Origin: Welwitschia mirabilis
Lineage: Eukaryota; Gnetophyta; Gnetopsida; Welwitschiales
Reading direction: 5' to 3'
Length of the DNA stretch: 34,994 bases
Assembly: GCA_051453625.1 (NCBI GenBank)
Contig: JBOZIK010000001.1
Span: 100,075,837 to 100,110,830, forward strand
Numbering within the stretch: the first letter of the stretch is position 1; each line of letters begins with the position of its first letter. The position numbers and the translations under genes are program-made. The notes beneath the pieces were generated by a model that saw only the letters and a list, made by a program, of their open reading frames with translations, searched no databases and was not told the DNA's origin. Below, piece by piece: positions 1 to 10,806 of the stretch.

Positions 1-340
1 TCGAAATACAAAAACCAAAAAACATAGAAATAGGACTGTCATCCATCTGGTCATTCAAACATCACAAGAAATAATAGTAACTAGTTTATTTCAAAAAAAT
101 TGTAATCTAAAAAACAAAATCAAAAATAAAAATAATACATTATTGTCTTGACTGTCGTGGAGATGACAGAGGGGATGACCAAAATTTTTCTATTAAAAAC
201 AAAATCTGGAAAAGAAAAAAAACTAAAAAACAGTGCATAAAAAACATATAGATCCTAATAAAATACAATGTGGCATAGAAAANNNNNNNNNNCATTATAC
301 TCACATGGATAACGACAATCCTTGTACTCCTCAATAACCT
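1..340 (-). mobile_element. Element A: internal leader just after the 5' LTR (partial)
   Basis: On the minus strand this stretch follows the primer binding site, so it is the start of the internal region of Gypsy element A, which continues off the left edge. It shows no gag that I can recognise. A short open frame read leftward from about 440 crosses the LTR end and primer site and ends near 255, so it is not a real gene. A GTC..GAC palindromic motif (gtcgtggagatgacagaggg from 153) resembles motifs in the A and B LTRs and at 29633. Ten Ns occupy 283-292. Confidence 0.55.
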
Positions 341-358
341 TCCCTGGTAATGACGCCA
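341..358 (-). promoter_or_regulatory. Decayed tRNA-Asp primer binding site of element A
   Basis: The minus strand reads TGGCGTCATTACCAGGGA. The plant tRNA-Asp primer site used by Athila/Tat Gypsy elements is TGGCGCCGTTGCCGGGGA. The two differ at four positions, all transitions (one C to T, three G to A), and most lie in former CG or CHG contexts. The site lies 8 bases inside the LTR end at 367, a little more than the usual few bases. It sets the strand of element A and shows that the LTR at 367-1416 is the 5' LTR. Confidence 0.8.
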
Positions 359-366
359 ATTTATTA

Positions 367-1416
367 TGGTGTGTATTTATGCAAGTTTTTGCATTCAAAG
401 AAATCTTGTCATTTATAACCAAAATAGATATTTTACACAATACATCATACTAATATGAGTGGGAGTAGACCCAAAATGTTGTATTCTCATTGAAGTCTAT
501 GAGTATAAGACTTAGATTTCTTTGCAAATAAATAGGAACTAAAAATAAATATCGATACAAAAAAATAAAGATATAATGCAAAATACAATATGAAATCTAA
601 ACTAACATGCAATGCAAAAATAAATCGTAATCTACTTACTTTTAGCTTTAAGAAAGTCTGCCCTTGATACTCTATATCATAAAAGAAATTATCACCAGAT
701 CAAGGGCAACATAGACTAGAAGGATAATCAAAGAATCTACAATGCAAATGTGAAAATAAAAAAAAGAAGGTTTTTGTATTAAAGAGTAACAAGCATTTAG
801 GTTAAAAAATAGCTGAGCCTTAACAGAAGATACACAACCCTCCACCAAGTGCACGTCTTTCTGCAATACTTAAGATGGATATCCCGCCCTTTAATCCCCT
901 ATCATGAGAACATTCAGTGTAATGAAGATGAGAAAGAGAGTCGAGGGGTCTCTTATTTATAAGAAAATACAGCAAAAAAGGATAAACGGTGGGTGCAGCA
1001 AGGTGTGCTCCTTTACAACTCAGAAATGGATGAAACAGTTAAGGAAATCTATCAAAGTAAATTATATGTCAGTGTTATCCAGTTATTGTCCAGATGATTA
1101 TGAGGATGACAATATATTATAAAATATTCTCAAAATGATGACTCAGTAATCCACATTAGCAGTTGTCATCCTGCTTGTCACGATCTTCTTTCATGTTTTC
1201 TTGAAGAGAACTTTAGTATTCTTGTTGATAATCCTTCTTTAAAGCTCTGTGTATGAAAAAGTATCTTTAATGCATCAAATTTGGATAAGGATCATACTTT
1301 TTTGATATTTATTCTTGTATCTCTAAAATCCTCAGAATTGCACTTAAACTTGTATAAAAGTCCTGTGAAACCACTCATAAAACCCCATCAAATAACTATA
1401 AATTGGTAGCACAACA
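367..1416 (-). repeat. 5' LTR of Gypsy element A
   Basis: This segment aligns along its length with 28169-29428. Shared landmarks include gacccaaaatgttgta near 470 and 28270, the gatggat..cct..catgagaa block near 873 and 28832, and aattggtag with aaca at the right edge of both. On the minus strand it starts TGTTGTGCTACC and ends ATACACACCA, the TG..CA form of LTRs. The primer binding site lies just past its 3' end, which makes it a 5' LTR. It is about 210 bases shorter than the B copy, so one copy has indels. The short open frames inside it have no coding signature. Confidence 0.78.
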
Positions 1417-3759
1417 ATTATATAAGATCTAGATAATGTTCTAAAAATGGATAATTACATAATACCAATAATAAGTGCTTAGTCAGTGAATTTTACATAA
1501 CATGATCTCATAGCCTTTAGATAATAAGATGACTACACTTAGTTATACAAATTTTCATATGTTTACTATATAATACTTTTAGGATATATAACTCATCTGT
1601 AAGCCTACATGAATATCAAATTTCTTGATTCATAGTATGCTTATAAAAGTAATAATAGTATCACCATCCCTCTAAGGAAGCAACATGAAGGTAATACTTA
1701 TTTCATAATAAAATGCTGACATGAGTAAAATACATATCCAACTTATAAGTCTATCTTAAAAGAAACATTAATATAGACTTATATCTGTAGGTTCATATTA
1801 TTAATTCATACATGAAACTTTTCAAAGTATTAAACTTATCAATGTATAATTTATAGCCTTAGTTCTATTATTAATTAAAATTTAAACATTATCCTTGATA
1901 GTATCAAATTAAGTTTATTACATTATGTGACACATTAAACTATATAATACATTATTTTTATATTACATAACTTTATATATTACACATCATTTTTATTAGG
2001 CATCGATGATTACAAAAATTGTATCATGCTTAGAAAATTTCATAGATTTATTAGAAGTTAAGAAAATAATTCTATTTTTCATTTTAATAACTAAGAGAGA
2101 TTTTATTCCTCTTACTCTTCACTCTCATATTGAAATCTTATAGTAGGTTCTATAGTAGGTACCATAAGTTAAGAAATTTTAAGCAATCCATAAACTAACA
2201 TTAACACTTCCATCTCATTTAGTCTAGTTTTCTTAAAAATAATATCCTTTTATTTTAGAATTTTATTTTCTTTATTTACAAGTTTATTTTTTCTATATTC
2301 TATCATATTTTTTGGTTTTAAATTTTCTTATTGGAACTTATTGATTATAGCTTTATTTACCAATCTGGTTATTATGTTACTTCATTTCATATTTTCAAGC
2401 TTTTGGTAGTTTAGTCTTACTTCACGATTGATATGATAGAATGGAACTATTTGTCAAGATTATTATTTGTTAAATTCTTTATCTAAAAAGTTAGATATGG
2501 CCCTTAATTCATTTATATGTTCTCTTTTTCTTTTTAGATACATGAATACTAAAATGAATTCAGCTTAGCTTTATAATAATAAGCCAAGTGTTTCATTATC
2601 AAACCTAAGAGAAGGTATCAAATAAAAGAATTCACTCTTTAAATCATTCATAGTAATATTTTCCTTCTATTTAATCTAGGTATTAGCCTTTTTTTGCAAT
2701 TCTATTTAATTATTTTCAAAACTGACTAGTGTTGTAAATAAAATATGAAACTTTTAATAAAATATTTATTATTAACTAGATGTAAATAGGCCTATTGAAT
2801 TGATGGTATTAGCATAATTATATAATTATTTGCTAATATTTACCACACTAAATAAAAGTAGATATAATAATTATGGTTCTTTAGTAGATGGATCCTTCAA
2901 ATATGGTTATTTTTACTTTGTTCTATTGTTATGGTCTTGTTTTATTCCATGGGGCTTAGGCTATTAACCTTTAAAGGAGTTACTAAGAAGAAGGTAGATA
3001 AGAAGTATAGGAGTTAATCTAGTTCCATGTGATTTGAGCTATAGATTCCATCACATCAAGAGTTTTCTAAAGCTTTTCTAATAGGTGTCGGAACTGGTAG
3101 TCTAAAGTTATCTTTGGAATGAAAAACTAATCTAAAATTCTCTAAAGGAATTTTGGTCTTAAGAACCTAGCTCCTTTATTCCCCAGTTGTTCTGTGTAGT
3201 CATACTATCACATCCATCAAAATGATATTATAATAAAGGTAGCTTTGATTTCATTTAGAATATTATTACTTCTAGATTACCTTAATATTATCATATAGAT
3301 TGATTATAGTAAATTTAAACCAAGAGATATCCTTTCTTATTTGATAGCCCTTTAATAGATACCATAGTCTAGACCATGACACTATTTTTCTATTATCACT
3401 TAGGAGAATTCTCTAGTTAATTACTATTAGTATCATTCTCTAGGATTCTTAAATACATCTATAGTAATTTTTCATTCTTTATATAGTATATCACATATTT
3501 GAATAGGGTATCTTCGAAGAGCATCTTCATTATCCTTTCTTTAATATGGCTATAAATTTTTGATCTTATTTAGAATGGATGAAGTAGCACATAATCAAAA
3601 TTACACATTATGCTTTTGATTAGATTAATAGCAAATGAAATATTTTAATAACTTTCTTATGTGATTAGCATGATGATTTCATATTTATGTTTCCCTAATG
3701 TAAGTCTCTTGAGGGGTTTGTCTATTCCTTTAATTAAGAGAAAATAATAATTACCTAGT
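1417..3759. other. Unassigned AT-rich intergenic DNA
   Basis: About 2.3 kb between the LTR of element A and the LTR of element C. I recognise no gene, RNA gene or mobile-element protein here. A slightly less AT-rich patch at about 2930-3230 might be a decayed coding trace on the minus strand, but I could not match it to any family. An imperfect AT-rich palindrome lies at 2805-2844. Confidence 0.6.
2805..2844. repeat. Imperfect inverted repeat / hairpin
   Basis: GGTATTAGCA on the left is mirrored by TGCTAAT..TTACC on the right around an AT-rich centre (taattatataatta), giving a hairpin of about 40 bases. In DNA this AT-rich it may be chance or a small transposon relic. No target duplication was found. 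Confidence 0.4.
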
Positions 3760-5077
3760 TGTTAAAATGCAAAAATTGACATTGTGATCAAGTTATCTGA
3801 CCAATTTAGCTTAATAAAAGATATTAAAATAATCCTTTTATAATGAAATTATGTCTTTTGCCTCTTTTTAATATTATTTATGGACTTATCACCTTATCAT
3901 AACATTTTCAAGTTACTTATTTGAAGGACATGCCAAAAGATGAAGATCATTTAATTCAAAATTTTGGTGTTATTATCTAAGTTACTTGTGTTGCTAGTTA
4001 TTTGAAGAAAAACATTTCAATTATTACATTATAGGCTTCTCATGGTAAAATAAGAAAAATATAGCTATGGACTTAATCAGATTTCACATCAAAAATATCT
4101 AGAATTTTCAACAATACATGGTGGCAACGTAAAAGATACATAGCAGTGACACATGATAGTGTTAAGTGAGATGATATGGGAGACACATGGAAATATTAGC
4201 TATTAACGAAAGCATCAGCATCTAGAAGCCATGTGTTGAACTCATCATGATGATTCTTATCTAACACAAAAAGATAAAGACACTACCTAAAGCTACATAA
4301 TAAACTTTATAATCATCCATCTAACACTATAAGACAAAGGTTTTCTACCATCCTACACCTCATGCTCACTTATAAGAGGGCCTTAAGGCCTCATTTATAA
4401 GGATTCTTTTATTAACAAAAAAGTAGAAATCCTTAGATCATCATAGTTGACATGGCCTTTTAAGTACTTTATTTGAGAGCAAACTTGTTTCAAGGCTAGC
4501 TTGAGGAGTCCATACTAGTATCTTCTTCCCTTCATGTAATGTGATTTTCTAGTATAATATAAAGTAGTTATTTAATTTGATTTCAAGTTGAAAATAGCTT
4601 TGTACTTGTAATACTTAACTGAAACTATATATTATTAAGTTATATTATTAACTAAGTGAATTCCATAAGTTAGTTGATTTAAGTCACTTTTATTTGATGC
4701 ATTTTGAGTATTGTAAGTCCTTTCTTTTCATACTTATTAAGGAGCTATGAATAACCAAGTAACTATTGAATTCATTAATTCTCATGTGTTAAATCAAATT
4801 ATGTCACCATGACTCGAGCCATTAGATTGAATGATTACTAGATGACAACTTGAGCTAAAACATTAGAGTTCATTTATTTTTATCCTTCTTGTATCAAAGT
4901 TTCATTAACACTATCAAATTATAGATTTTTCCCTTTCTTTAGATTGTAATTATAAGATAAGCAAGATTTGTATAATTTCTATTAAATCATCATAGTTATT
5001 TCTATGAAAGAATGATATTAGGTATTCACCTACTTTATTTTAATTTGACTATACTATTTAATGAATAGATTTTTACA
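3760..5077 (+). repeat. 5' LTR of Gypsy element C
   Basis: It is a direct repeat of 21837-23204. Long shared stretches include caatttagcttaataaaaga near 3805 and 21886, aaagatgaagatcatttaat near 3937 and 22019, and agcaaacttgtttcaaggct near 4478 and 22559. It begins TGTTAAAATGC and ends near ..TTTTTACA. Many differences between the copies show old age. No clear primer binding site follows, so the right edge is the less certain one. There is no coding signature inside. Confidence 0.75.
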
Positions 5078-5759
5078 TTGTTTAATTTCTTGAAAACTTT
5101 TAGTTTAGTTTTATTTTAGAGTTCTCAAGTGATTGGTACTGGTCCTCTCTAGCTAAATCTAAACTAGTTTTTTTTCACTTTTTTTATGTGGTTTTATTTC
5201 CTTTTCTTTTCTTTCTAGTGGTGGGTACTAGTCCATTTCTAGTGTTGCATGAACTAGTTTAATTTAGAATTTTGTTTAATTTTTCTTTACTAACCTAAAC
5301 TATATTTTCATATGAAACATTATGTATTGGAGGTCTAACAAGTTTTCTACAGATCACAACTAAAATAAGATTAAAAAATAATACATAACTTATTTCTATT
5401 TGTGCTTTCTTTATAATCACTGTAATTTTGAATTTGGAAGTTAAGTTTTTATTTCATTGCATTCTGTAATTTGTCTATTAAACATCAATGAAAAAGGGAA
5501 AAAATAGTGTTTAGTTTTCTTTAAGACTTATTTCAAGTGTGTTATAATTTTTATTTCTATCACATTTTTTTGTAACCTTTGACATCAATTGATTTTCATA
5601 AACCTTATGAATCTTTTTCTTCGCTTTTCTTTAATAATGTTGTCAACCCTTTTCTCAAAAACTCTGTCATATTTTTCCTAAGACCTATATTAAACTTTAG
5701 AAAACCTTCTATTATTTGGGTCTTCTCTGAAATTTATCTAAAATTTACATGACTTGGAT
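5078..5759 (+). mobile_element. Untranslated leader of element C
   Basis: This T-rich stretch lies between the 5' LTR and the first gag codon. Two related segments, tggtactggtcc..aaactagttt near 5132 and gggtactagtcc..gaactagttt near 5223, suggest an internal duplication. I could not identify a primer binding site; it may have decayed beyond recognition by eye. Confidence 0.5.
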
Positions 5760-6265
5760 ATGGATAAATTAAAATGCTTAATTAAAATTCCTTTTAATGA
5801 AAATATGGGTCTTAAAATTAAAGGAAATGAAGAACAAAGAATTCCATATGAAAATCAACCTCATGATAATCCCAAAGGAGAACAAGCTTTCATTCCCCAA
5901 TAAAACCCAAACATCCAATCTAGTTTATAATAATATGCCCTACCCTAATGAAGAATTATTGGATGAACTACATTACTATTAATAATGAGAAACTCTAAAT
6001 ACTAGAAAAAATGCATTACAAAGCCAAAACAACAACTCCCCTAAGTAAACCCTTCATGACTACTTACATACTCAAACTTTAGGAACTCCTTCATGTATAG
6101 TACAATTGCCGATAGTGTAAAGCTTAGAATTCAAGCCATCCATTATCTAGTTATTATCTTATTTTTACAACTTAGAATCAGAGAACTACTTCCTAAACCT
6201 CAAGGAATTTGAATGTGTGTTATCAACTGTATCTTAATACCTTAATACCTATAGCATTCTTAAGC

Positions 6266-6270
6266 TTATT
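6266..6270. repeat. Left target site duplication TTATT of solo LTR D
   Basis: TTATT lies immediately left of the TGATAGGATCAGG terminus of D and is repeated exactly at 7474-7478. Five bases is the usual duplication length for plant LTR retrotransposons. Confidence 0.8.
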
Positions 6271-6383
6271 TGATAGGATCAGGAAATCTCCTACTCCACT
6301 CTTGATGATCATTCTCCCAAGCTAGATCTCAGATCTCTGTTACTTCACCAGGTAATCCAGGTTCACCTGTAACCTTTACAAAT

Positions 6384-6522
6384 GGACTTTTCTAGGCTAA
6401 GTCTCAACCTATAGAACGGAATTTTTAAGGCTTAGTCTTAACCCTTAGCAATAGACTTTTTAAGGCTTAATCTCAACCTTTAGCAATGGACTTTTCAAGG
6501 CTTAGTCTCAACCTTTAGCAAA
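6384..6522. repeat. 35-bp tandem repeat, about four copies
   Basis: Units start at 6384, 6418, 6453 and 6488, with the pattern ggactttt-aaggcttagtct-caacctttagcaat. The last three are exactly 35 bases apart and the first is 34. A partial unit (aacctttacaaat) precedes them. They lie in the left half of solo LTR D; LTR-internal repeats of this kind are common in U3 regions. Confidence 0.8.
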
Positions 6523-7043
6523 ATGATGTAGTAATGTCTCAAAAGCACAGATATCTCTCTTTCTGAAATTAGTACGATAGATGGAGCTCTCCTCCTATAG
6601 AAGTACAACCAACGAAGCTCTAGATCTAACTTTGAATGAAGTAAGTATGCCAATGATAGATCTCCTTTAGTAAAAAATGTAGATGCTAAGATACAATAAT
6701 GATATCTACATAAATACACAGATTGATCTTAGATCCAATAGATTTGACCGAATGAAAGTGGTTCCAAAAGATTGATTAGTCATCTATGGCTTAGCTATTT
6801 ATAATGAAAGGCTATTAGGGTTTAGTATGTTTGAATTGCACCTTCAACAGCTATAAATAACTATAAAATGGCTACCTAACCACTAGATAATGAAGACATG
6901 ATGTTTAAAAAAATTTTGTTTTCTGCTCCATCTGGTTGTCCCCATAAAATCCAGTCGATTCCATGTGGTGCTATGAGTTACACAGGTCACACAAGAGAGA
7001 GGTTTGGTTACCTCAAGTTTTTATGTTTCTCTACCTAATTAAT

Positions 7044-7108
7044 CCCATCTAGGTCCGGTGGACCTAAGTCCAGTCAACCCCATCTTGGATCCAGTCGATC
7101 CCTTGTCT
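7044..7108. repeat. CpG-rich short tandem array abutting the assembly gap
   Basis: Units of about 20 bases carry a GGTCGACC-like palindrome: ggtccggtggacc at 7052-7064, ccagtcaaccc at 7070-7080 and ccagtcgatccc at 7091-7102. A related unit, ccagtcgattcc, lies at 6951-6962. This is among the most GC-rich DNA in the window, and the array is cut by the run of N from 7109. Confidence 0.6.
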
Positions 7109-7393
7109 NNNNNNNNNNNNNNNNNNNNNNNNNNNNNNNNNNNNNNNNNNNNNNNNNNNNNNNNNNNNNNNNNNNNNNNNNNNNNNNNNNNNNNNNNNNN
7201 NNNNNNNNNNNNNNNNNNNNNNNNNNNNNNNNNNNNNNNNNNNNNNNNNNNNNNNNNNNNNNNNNNNNNNNNNNNNNNNNNNNNNNNNNNNNNNNNNNNN
7301 NNNNNNNNNNNNNNNNNNNNNNNNNNNNNNNNNNNNNNNNNNNNNNNNNNNNNNNNNNNNNNNNNNNNNNNNNNNNNNNNNNNNNNNNNNNNN
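7109..7393. other. Assembly gap (285 N)
   Basis: An unresolved run of N inside solo LTR D, directly after a CpG-rich tandem array. Open frames that cross it are artefacts of reading through N. Confidence 0.98.
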
Positions 7394-7473
7394 ATCTTAT
7401 GCACAAAATATACAACATTTGCTATATACAAAAGACATTAGTTTAACATCAATTGGAAAAACATAATCCAACA

Positions 7474-7478
7474 TTATT
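7474..7478. repeat. Right target site duplication TTATT of solo LTR D
   Basis: Exact copy of 6266-6270, immediately after the ..CCAACA terminus. The gag frame of element C resumes in the next codon with FPFSLKDK. Confidence 0.8.
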
Positions 7479-8790
7479 ATCTTCCCATTTTCCCTAAAGG
7501 ACAAGGCTAAATCTTAGCTTTACATCCTTAAATCCTTATCCATTAGAACTTAGTCTAATTTAAACAAAGCATATATTTTAAAATTCTTCCAAAATCATAA
7601 AATAAAAACTTTAAGATGATAAATAATGAATTGTGAATAAAAGATCATAAAAATTTCTCCCCAGCCTTAGGTTTAAGGATCTACTTTAGAAATGTCCATA
7701 AAATGGATTCAAGCCAAGAAGGGAAATTAACTTCTTTTATAGTGGGTTATCAATAAACATTAGGTAGTTAGTAGAAATGATGATCTAGGATAGTTTTCTT
7801 AGTCTTCCACTAGATGAAATTTGGGATTACCTTAAAACTGTAGCAAAAAGCTTTAAAAACCAAAAGAAGTTGAGTGAATAGTCTAAATCCCATCATCCTA
7901 TTAAATCTATGAGTGTGTTAAAAGCACTTCATAATTTCTAAGTTGATAATAGAATAGACAAGTTAACAAGAATATTAGAATCTCTATCCACCTTACTCAC
8001 ATCTTTAACTGCTATATTTAAATGCCTCATTTACCACATAAACTCATATGAGACAACTGAGTGTCCTTATATCCCCCTGTTTTAAAACATAATAAATGAA
8101 TAAGTTAATGCAGTAGAAAACCAATGGAAAAATTACAAAAATGATTCTTATTCCAACACCTAAAACCTTCAATGGAGGAATCACCTTAATTATATTTGAA
8201 AGCAAGATAATTCATATAGTCAAACTCATGAAAATCAACTAAGAAATCCATTTCCTCCATCATCCTCTTATTTCTTTCCATTAAATCATCAAAACTTTCA
8301 TTATCTACCTAATTGGATAAATTTCTAAGAAAACTAATAGACTCTCAAACCCATTTTATCTATAATTATGAATAAGCTTTAAAGCAACATTCCTGTTTCT
8401 TAGGCAATCTTGAACAAACTACCTAAACCCACATATAGATTATTTAACAAATTATATCTTCTCTAAATAAAAGAAAACATAAAAACTCTCCATGATCTAA
8501 TAGACAAATCCAATAGAAGTTAGATTCCTAGAAGTGTTAAATCCCACACAAATCAAAGAAACTAAGGCCATTCATCTTAGAAGTGGAAAAGGGTTAAAAA
8601 TCAATCAGAGAAAAACATAACTAATAAAAAACCAACACCTGCAAAAACCAAAGAAAATGACATGATAGTAAAGAATACAAATACACCCATAACTTCTAAT
8701 AGATAATCTTTACCCTTTCCCCAACAACTAAATAATAAAATAGTAATGGAGTTAGAAAGATCTTTACCTACCTACAGAGAGCCTTTACCA

Positions 8791-9553
8791 TTTTCACAAT
8801 AACTTAGGAAGGAGAACATTAAAAAAAAAACTAAAAGTCTTAGAATTTTTTAAAAAGATCAAAGTTAACATGCCTTTTTTAGAAGTAAATAAAGAGATTC
8901 CCTTATGTGCGAAATTTCTTAAGAACATGTGCATAGTAAAGAGCCACATGCATGTTAATAAAAAATCCTTCTTAGCCAAATAGACTAGTGTGATCATACA
9001 ACAAATTTTACCTAAGTATAAATGTCATGATTACTTGACAATAATCATTACAATTATAGATAAAAAGATTAATCAATCCTTTTTTCACCTTGGAGTGATT
9101 GTTAATATTCTATCCCATTATGTGTATAAGAAGCTTATCTTAAATGTTCTTAAAAATACCAAAGTTTAATTGCAGGTAGTTGACAATAACTACTAGGAAT
9201 ACTTGAAGATGTGATAGTTCAAATAAGTAATTGCTATTTTTCTATAGACTTCATTATGTTAGAGATGAAAAAAAATGAAATACAATTTAGTTCTAATTAT
9301 TTTAAGAAGGCCTTTCCTTGCAACATCCAACATTCTTATTAATTATAGGAATGATCAAATGAAAATATCATTTAGCAACATGACTGTGGACTTGAATATT
9401 TTTAATAGGATGAAATTGCTAGATGACCTTAATGAAGTTAATTTTATTAATAAGGTTGTGACTTTGAATGTTCTTCTCATGAGCTACATCTTTCTCCCTC
9501 TTCTTTATCCTTTGATTTTCAATCAAATATTGGTCATGAAAACAATTCTTTGA
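8791..9553 (+). pseudogene. pol (protease part): Aspartic protease region of element C (broken)
   Basis: Retropepsin would process the element's polyprotein. The N-terminal linker has an EIPLCAKFLK-like motif near 8895-8925. The active-site block reads LGVIVNILSHYVYKKL at about 9089-9136, where the family has D-L-G-A-S-V-N-L-L. The catalytic Asp position is now His (cac at 9086-9088). Downstream, RRPFLATSNILINYRN at about 9305-9352 and the following SFSNMT..DLNIFN match the conserved end of Athila/Tat-type proteases (GRPFLAT..A.INCR, then SFGNMTLELN). The longest open part is 9275-9553. Frameshifts and stops occur upstream. Inactive. Confidence 0.8.
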
Positions 9554-10019
9554 ATTATTTAAAATTTTCTCATAAAATTGTAGAACATATTTATTTTGAT
9601 ATTGTTGAACCTCTTTCTAAAGAAGGTATTTTACTATATCTTTTAGAAAAACATAAAAATTTCATAGTTTGGACTCGATTTAACTTTAAACATTTGGACT
9701 CTATTATTTACATCCCTTATGTTTTATCTAAATTTTTGAACTTGTGNNNNNNNNNNNNNNNNNNNNNNNNNNNNNNNNNNNNNNNNNNNNNNNNNNNNNN
9801 NNNNNNNNNNNNNNNNNNNNNNNNNNNNNNNNNNNNNNNNNNNNNNTTAACTTTAAACTTTTGGACTCTATTATTTACATCCCTTATGTTTTATCTAAAT
9901 TTTTGAACTTGTGTATAGAGTCTTTCCATAAAAATGTTCTTTATCCTATGCCATTACTTGACTCTTATTTTTTCCACTTTGAACCCAACAATCACAATTC
10001 TTTTGATTCTTCTTTCTAG
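9550..10019 (+). pseudogene. Open remnant downstream of protease in element C, crossing a gap
   Basis: An open plus-strand reading starts 4 bases inside the end of the protease frame and continues on both sides of a 100-N gap to about 10019. It may be the linker toward reverse transcriptase (LLEKHKNFIVWT faintly recalls the L..HK.A.GWT segment before Gypsy RT), but no RT motif follows. The 67 bases on each side of the gap are nearly identical, so the local structure is unreliable. Confidence 0.4.
9680..9913. repeat. 67-bp repeat flanking a 100-N gap (probable assembly artefact)
   Basis: 9680-9746 and 9847-9913 agree at 66 of 67 positions (ttaactttaaac-tttggac to gaacttgtg). They are separated by exactly 100 N (9747-9846), a common placeholder length for gaps of unknown size. 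The simplest reading is two contig ends that overlap but were not merged. A true tandem duplication is the alternative. Confidence 0.8.
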
Positions 10020-10806
10020 AATATCATTGCAGAAACTCCTTATAGTCAAAACATGAATTAACTAAGTCATTCCACTAGAAAATAAGTGTTTCTCAAGGAT
10101 GTTATTATCATGGAAATTCCAAAGCATTACCACTTATTCAATCATTGCCTTAAGTATCTCCATTCATCCATTTAATTTTCCAATAACTCCATTAAGCTAA
10201 CAAATCATCCACCGGACCCATTCATTTATGTATTAATCAGACTTAAAAATGCAAGTTAATGACCTTTCAATAAAAATTAATAATAAGTGATATTGGTATC
10301 ATTTTAAGTAATGATCATAATTAAGTCCACTTATGGATTTTTAAGGAAAATTTATGCTTATTTTGAGTATAATTATTAAAGTCATGTTCACTTAAGATCT
10401 TCGAATTTGAAAAATATGGATGAAAAGGTGGAAATTATCTTTATATTTTTATGGGGATAAGATATTTTTTAACTAGCTAATAAATCAATAACCCCTCTTA
10501 TGTGTGTAAAACATGAATATGAAAAGAATAATAAAAAGGAAAATATAATATCTTTTTTTCAAAAACACATTTTATTAATTACTTAATTAGGTTAGTTAAC
10601 TACATAGGGCTGTAGATGCTTGCTAGCAATGTAGCACTGATTTCTTTACAAAATAACATGATTAATTCTGTTGGAAGAAAATGTCATTACACTAGATGCT
10701 TGATGTGATTTAAATACTTAAAACAAAGGACATATATCTTTTTAAAAAGAAAAATAATGAAATAAAAAAAAAGTGGGTGATGATCATTTAACTCAAAGGT
10801 GACAGG
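10020..10806 (+). mobile_element. Unassigned internal DNA of element C left of nested element E
   Basis: AT-rich DNA between the last open remnant and the left LTR of E. No protein family is recognisable on either strand and no RT motif is seen. It belongs to element C by position only. Confidence 0.45.

Larger units (their letters stand above)
6271..7473. mobile_element. Element D: solo LTR inserted in gag of element C
   Basis: The insert begins TGATAGGATCAGG and ends CCAACA, with TTATT on both sides, so it has the TG..CA ends and 5-bp duplication of an LTR insertion. No internal gag or pol is present, so it is best read as a solo LTR left by LTR-LTR recombination; a small non-autonomous element is an alternative. 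It holds a 35-bp tandem repeat (6384-6522), TATA-like runs (tataaata near 6852), and CpG-containing palindromes near 6951 and 7052-7100 that run into a 285-base gap. The true length is unknown because of the gap. Strand is not settled. The short minus-strand frame at 6495-6719 shows no family signature. Confidence 0.75.
5760..8790 (+). pseudogene. gag: gag of element C (broken, interrupted by a solo LTR)
   Basis: Gag forms the virus-like particle of the retrotransposon. A plausible start ATG lies at 5760. Recognisable Athila/Tat-type Gypsy segments follow in several frames: GTPSCIV near 6090, NLESENYFLNLKEFE at about 6169-6213, and FPFSLKDKAKS at about 7482-7514. Further on come TLRR-type and MDSSQEGK-like traces to about 7725, a DEIWDYLKT-like block near 7810, a cysteine/histidine remnant ending TECP near 8065, a NDSYSNT..WRNH motif near 8140-8180, and KAIHLRSGK near 8568-8595. 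Stops often fall where Trp, Gln or Arg codons are expected. Element D interrupts the gene at 6271-7473. The frame before D (codon starting 6268) matches the frame after it (codon starting 7479) once one target duplication is discounted. The boundary with protease is approximate. Confidence 0.75.

Noticed and set aside
904-1122. 72-residue plus-strand frame
   Set aside because: It lies inside the LTR of element A and has no family signature.
5132-5265. Two tggtactggtcc-like segments as a Copia-type primer site
   Set aside because: They lie more than 50 bases past the LTR end and do not match the initiator-Met or Asp primer sites; more likely a leader duplication.
7039-7441. Three open frames spanning the 285-N gap
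   Set aside because: They are open only because N codons are not read as stops; the flanks are LTR DNA.
8794-8997. Minus-strand frame of 67 residues
   Set aside because: Antisense of the start of the element C protease region.
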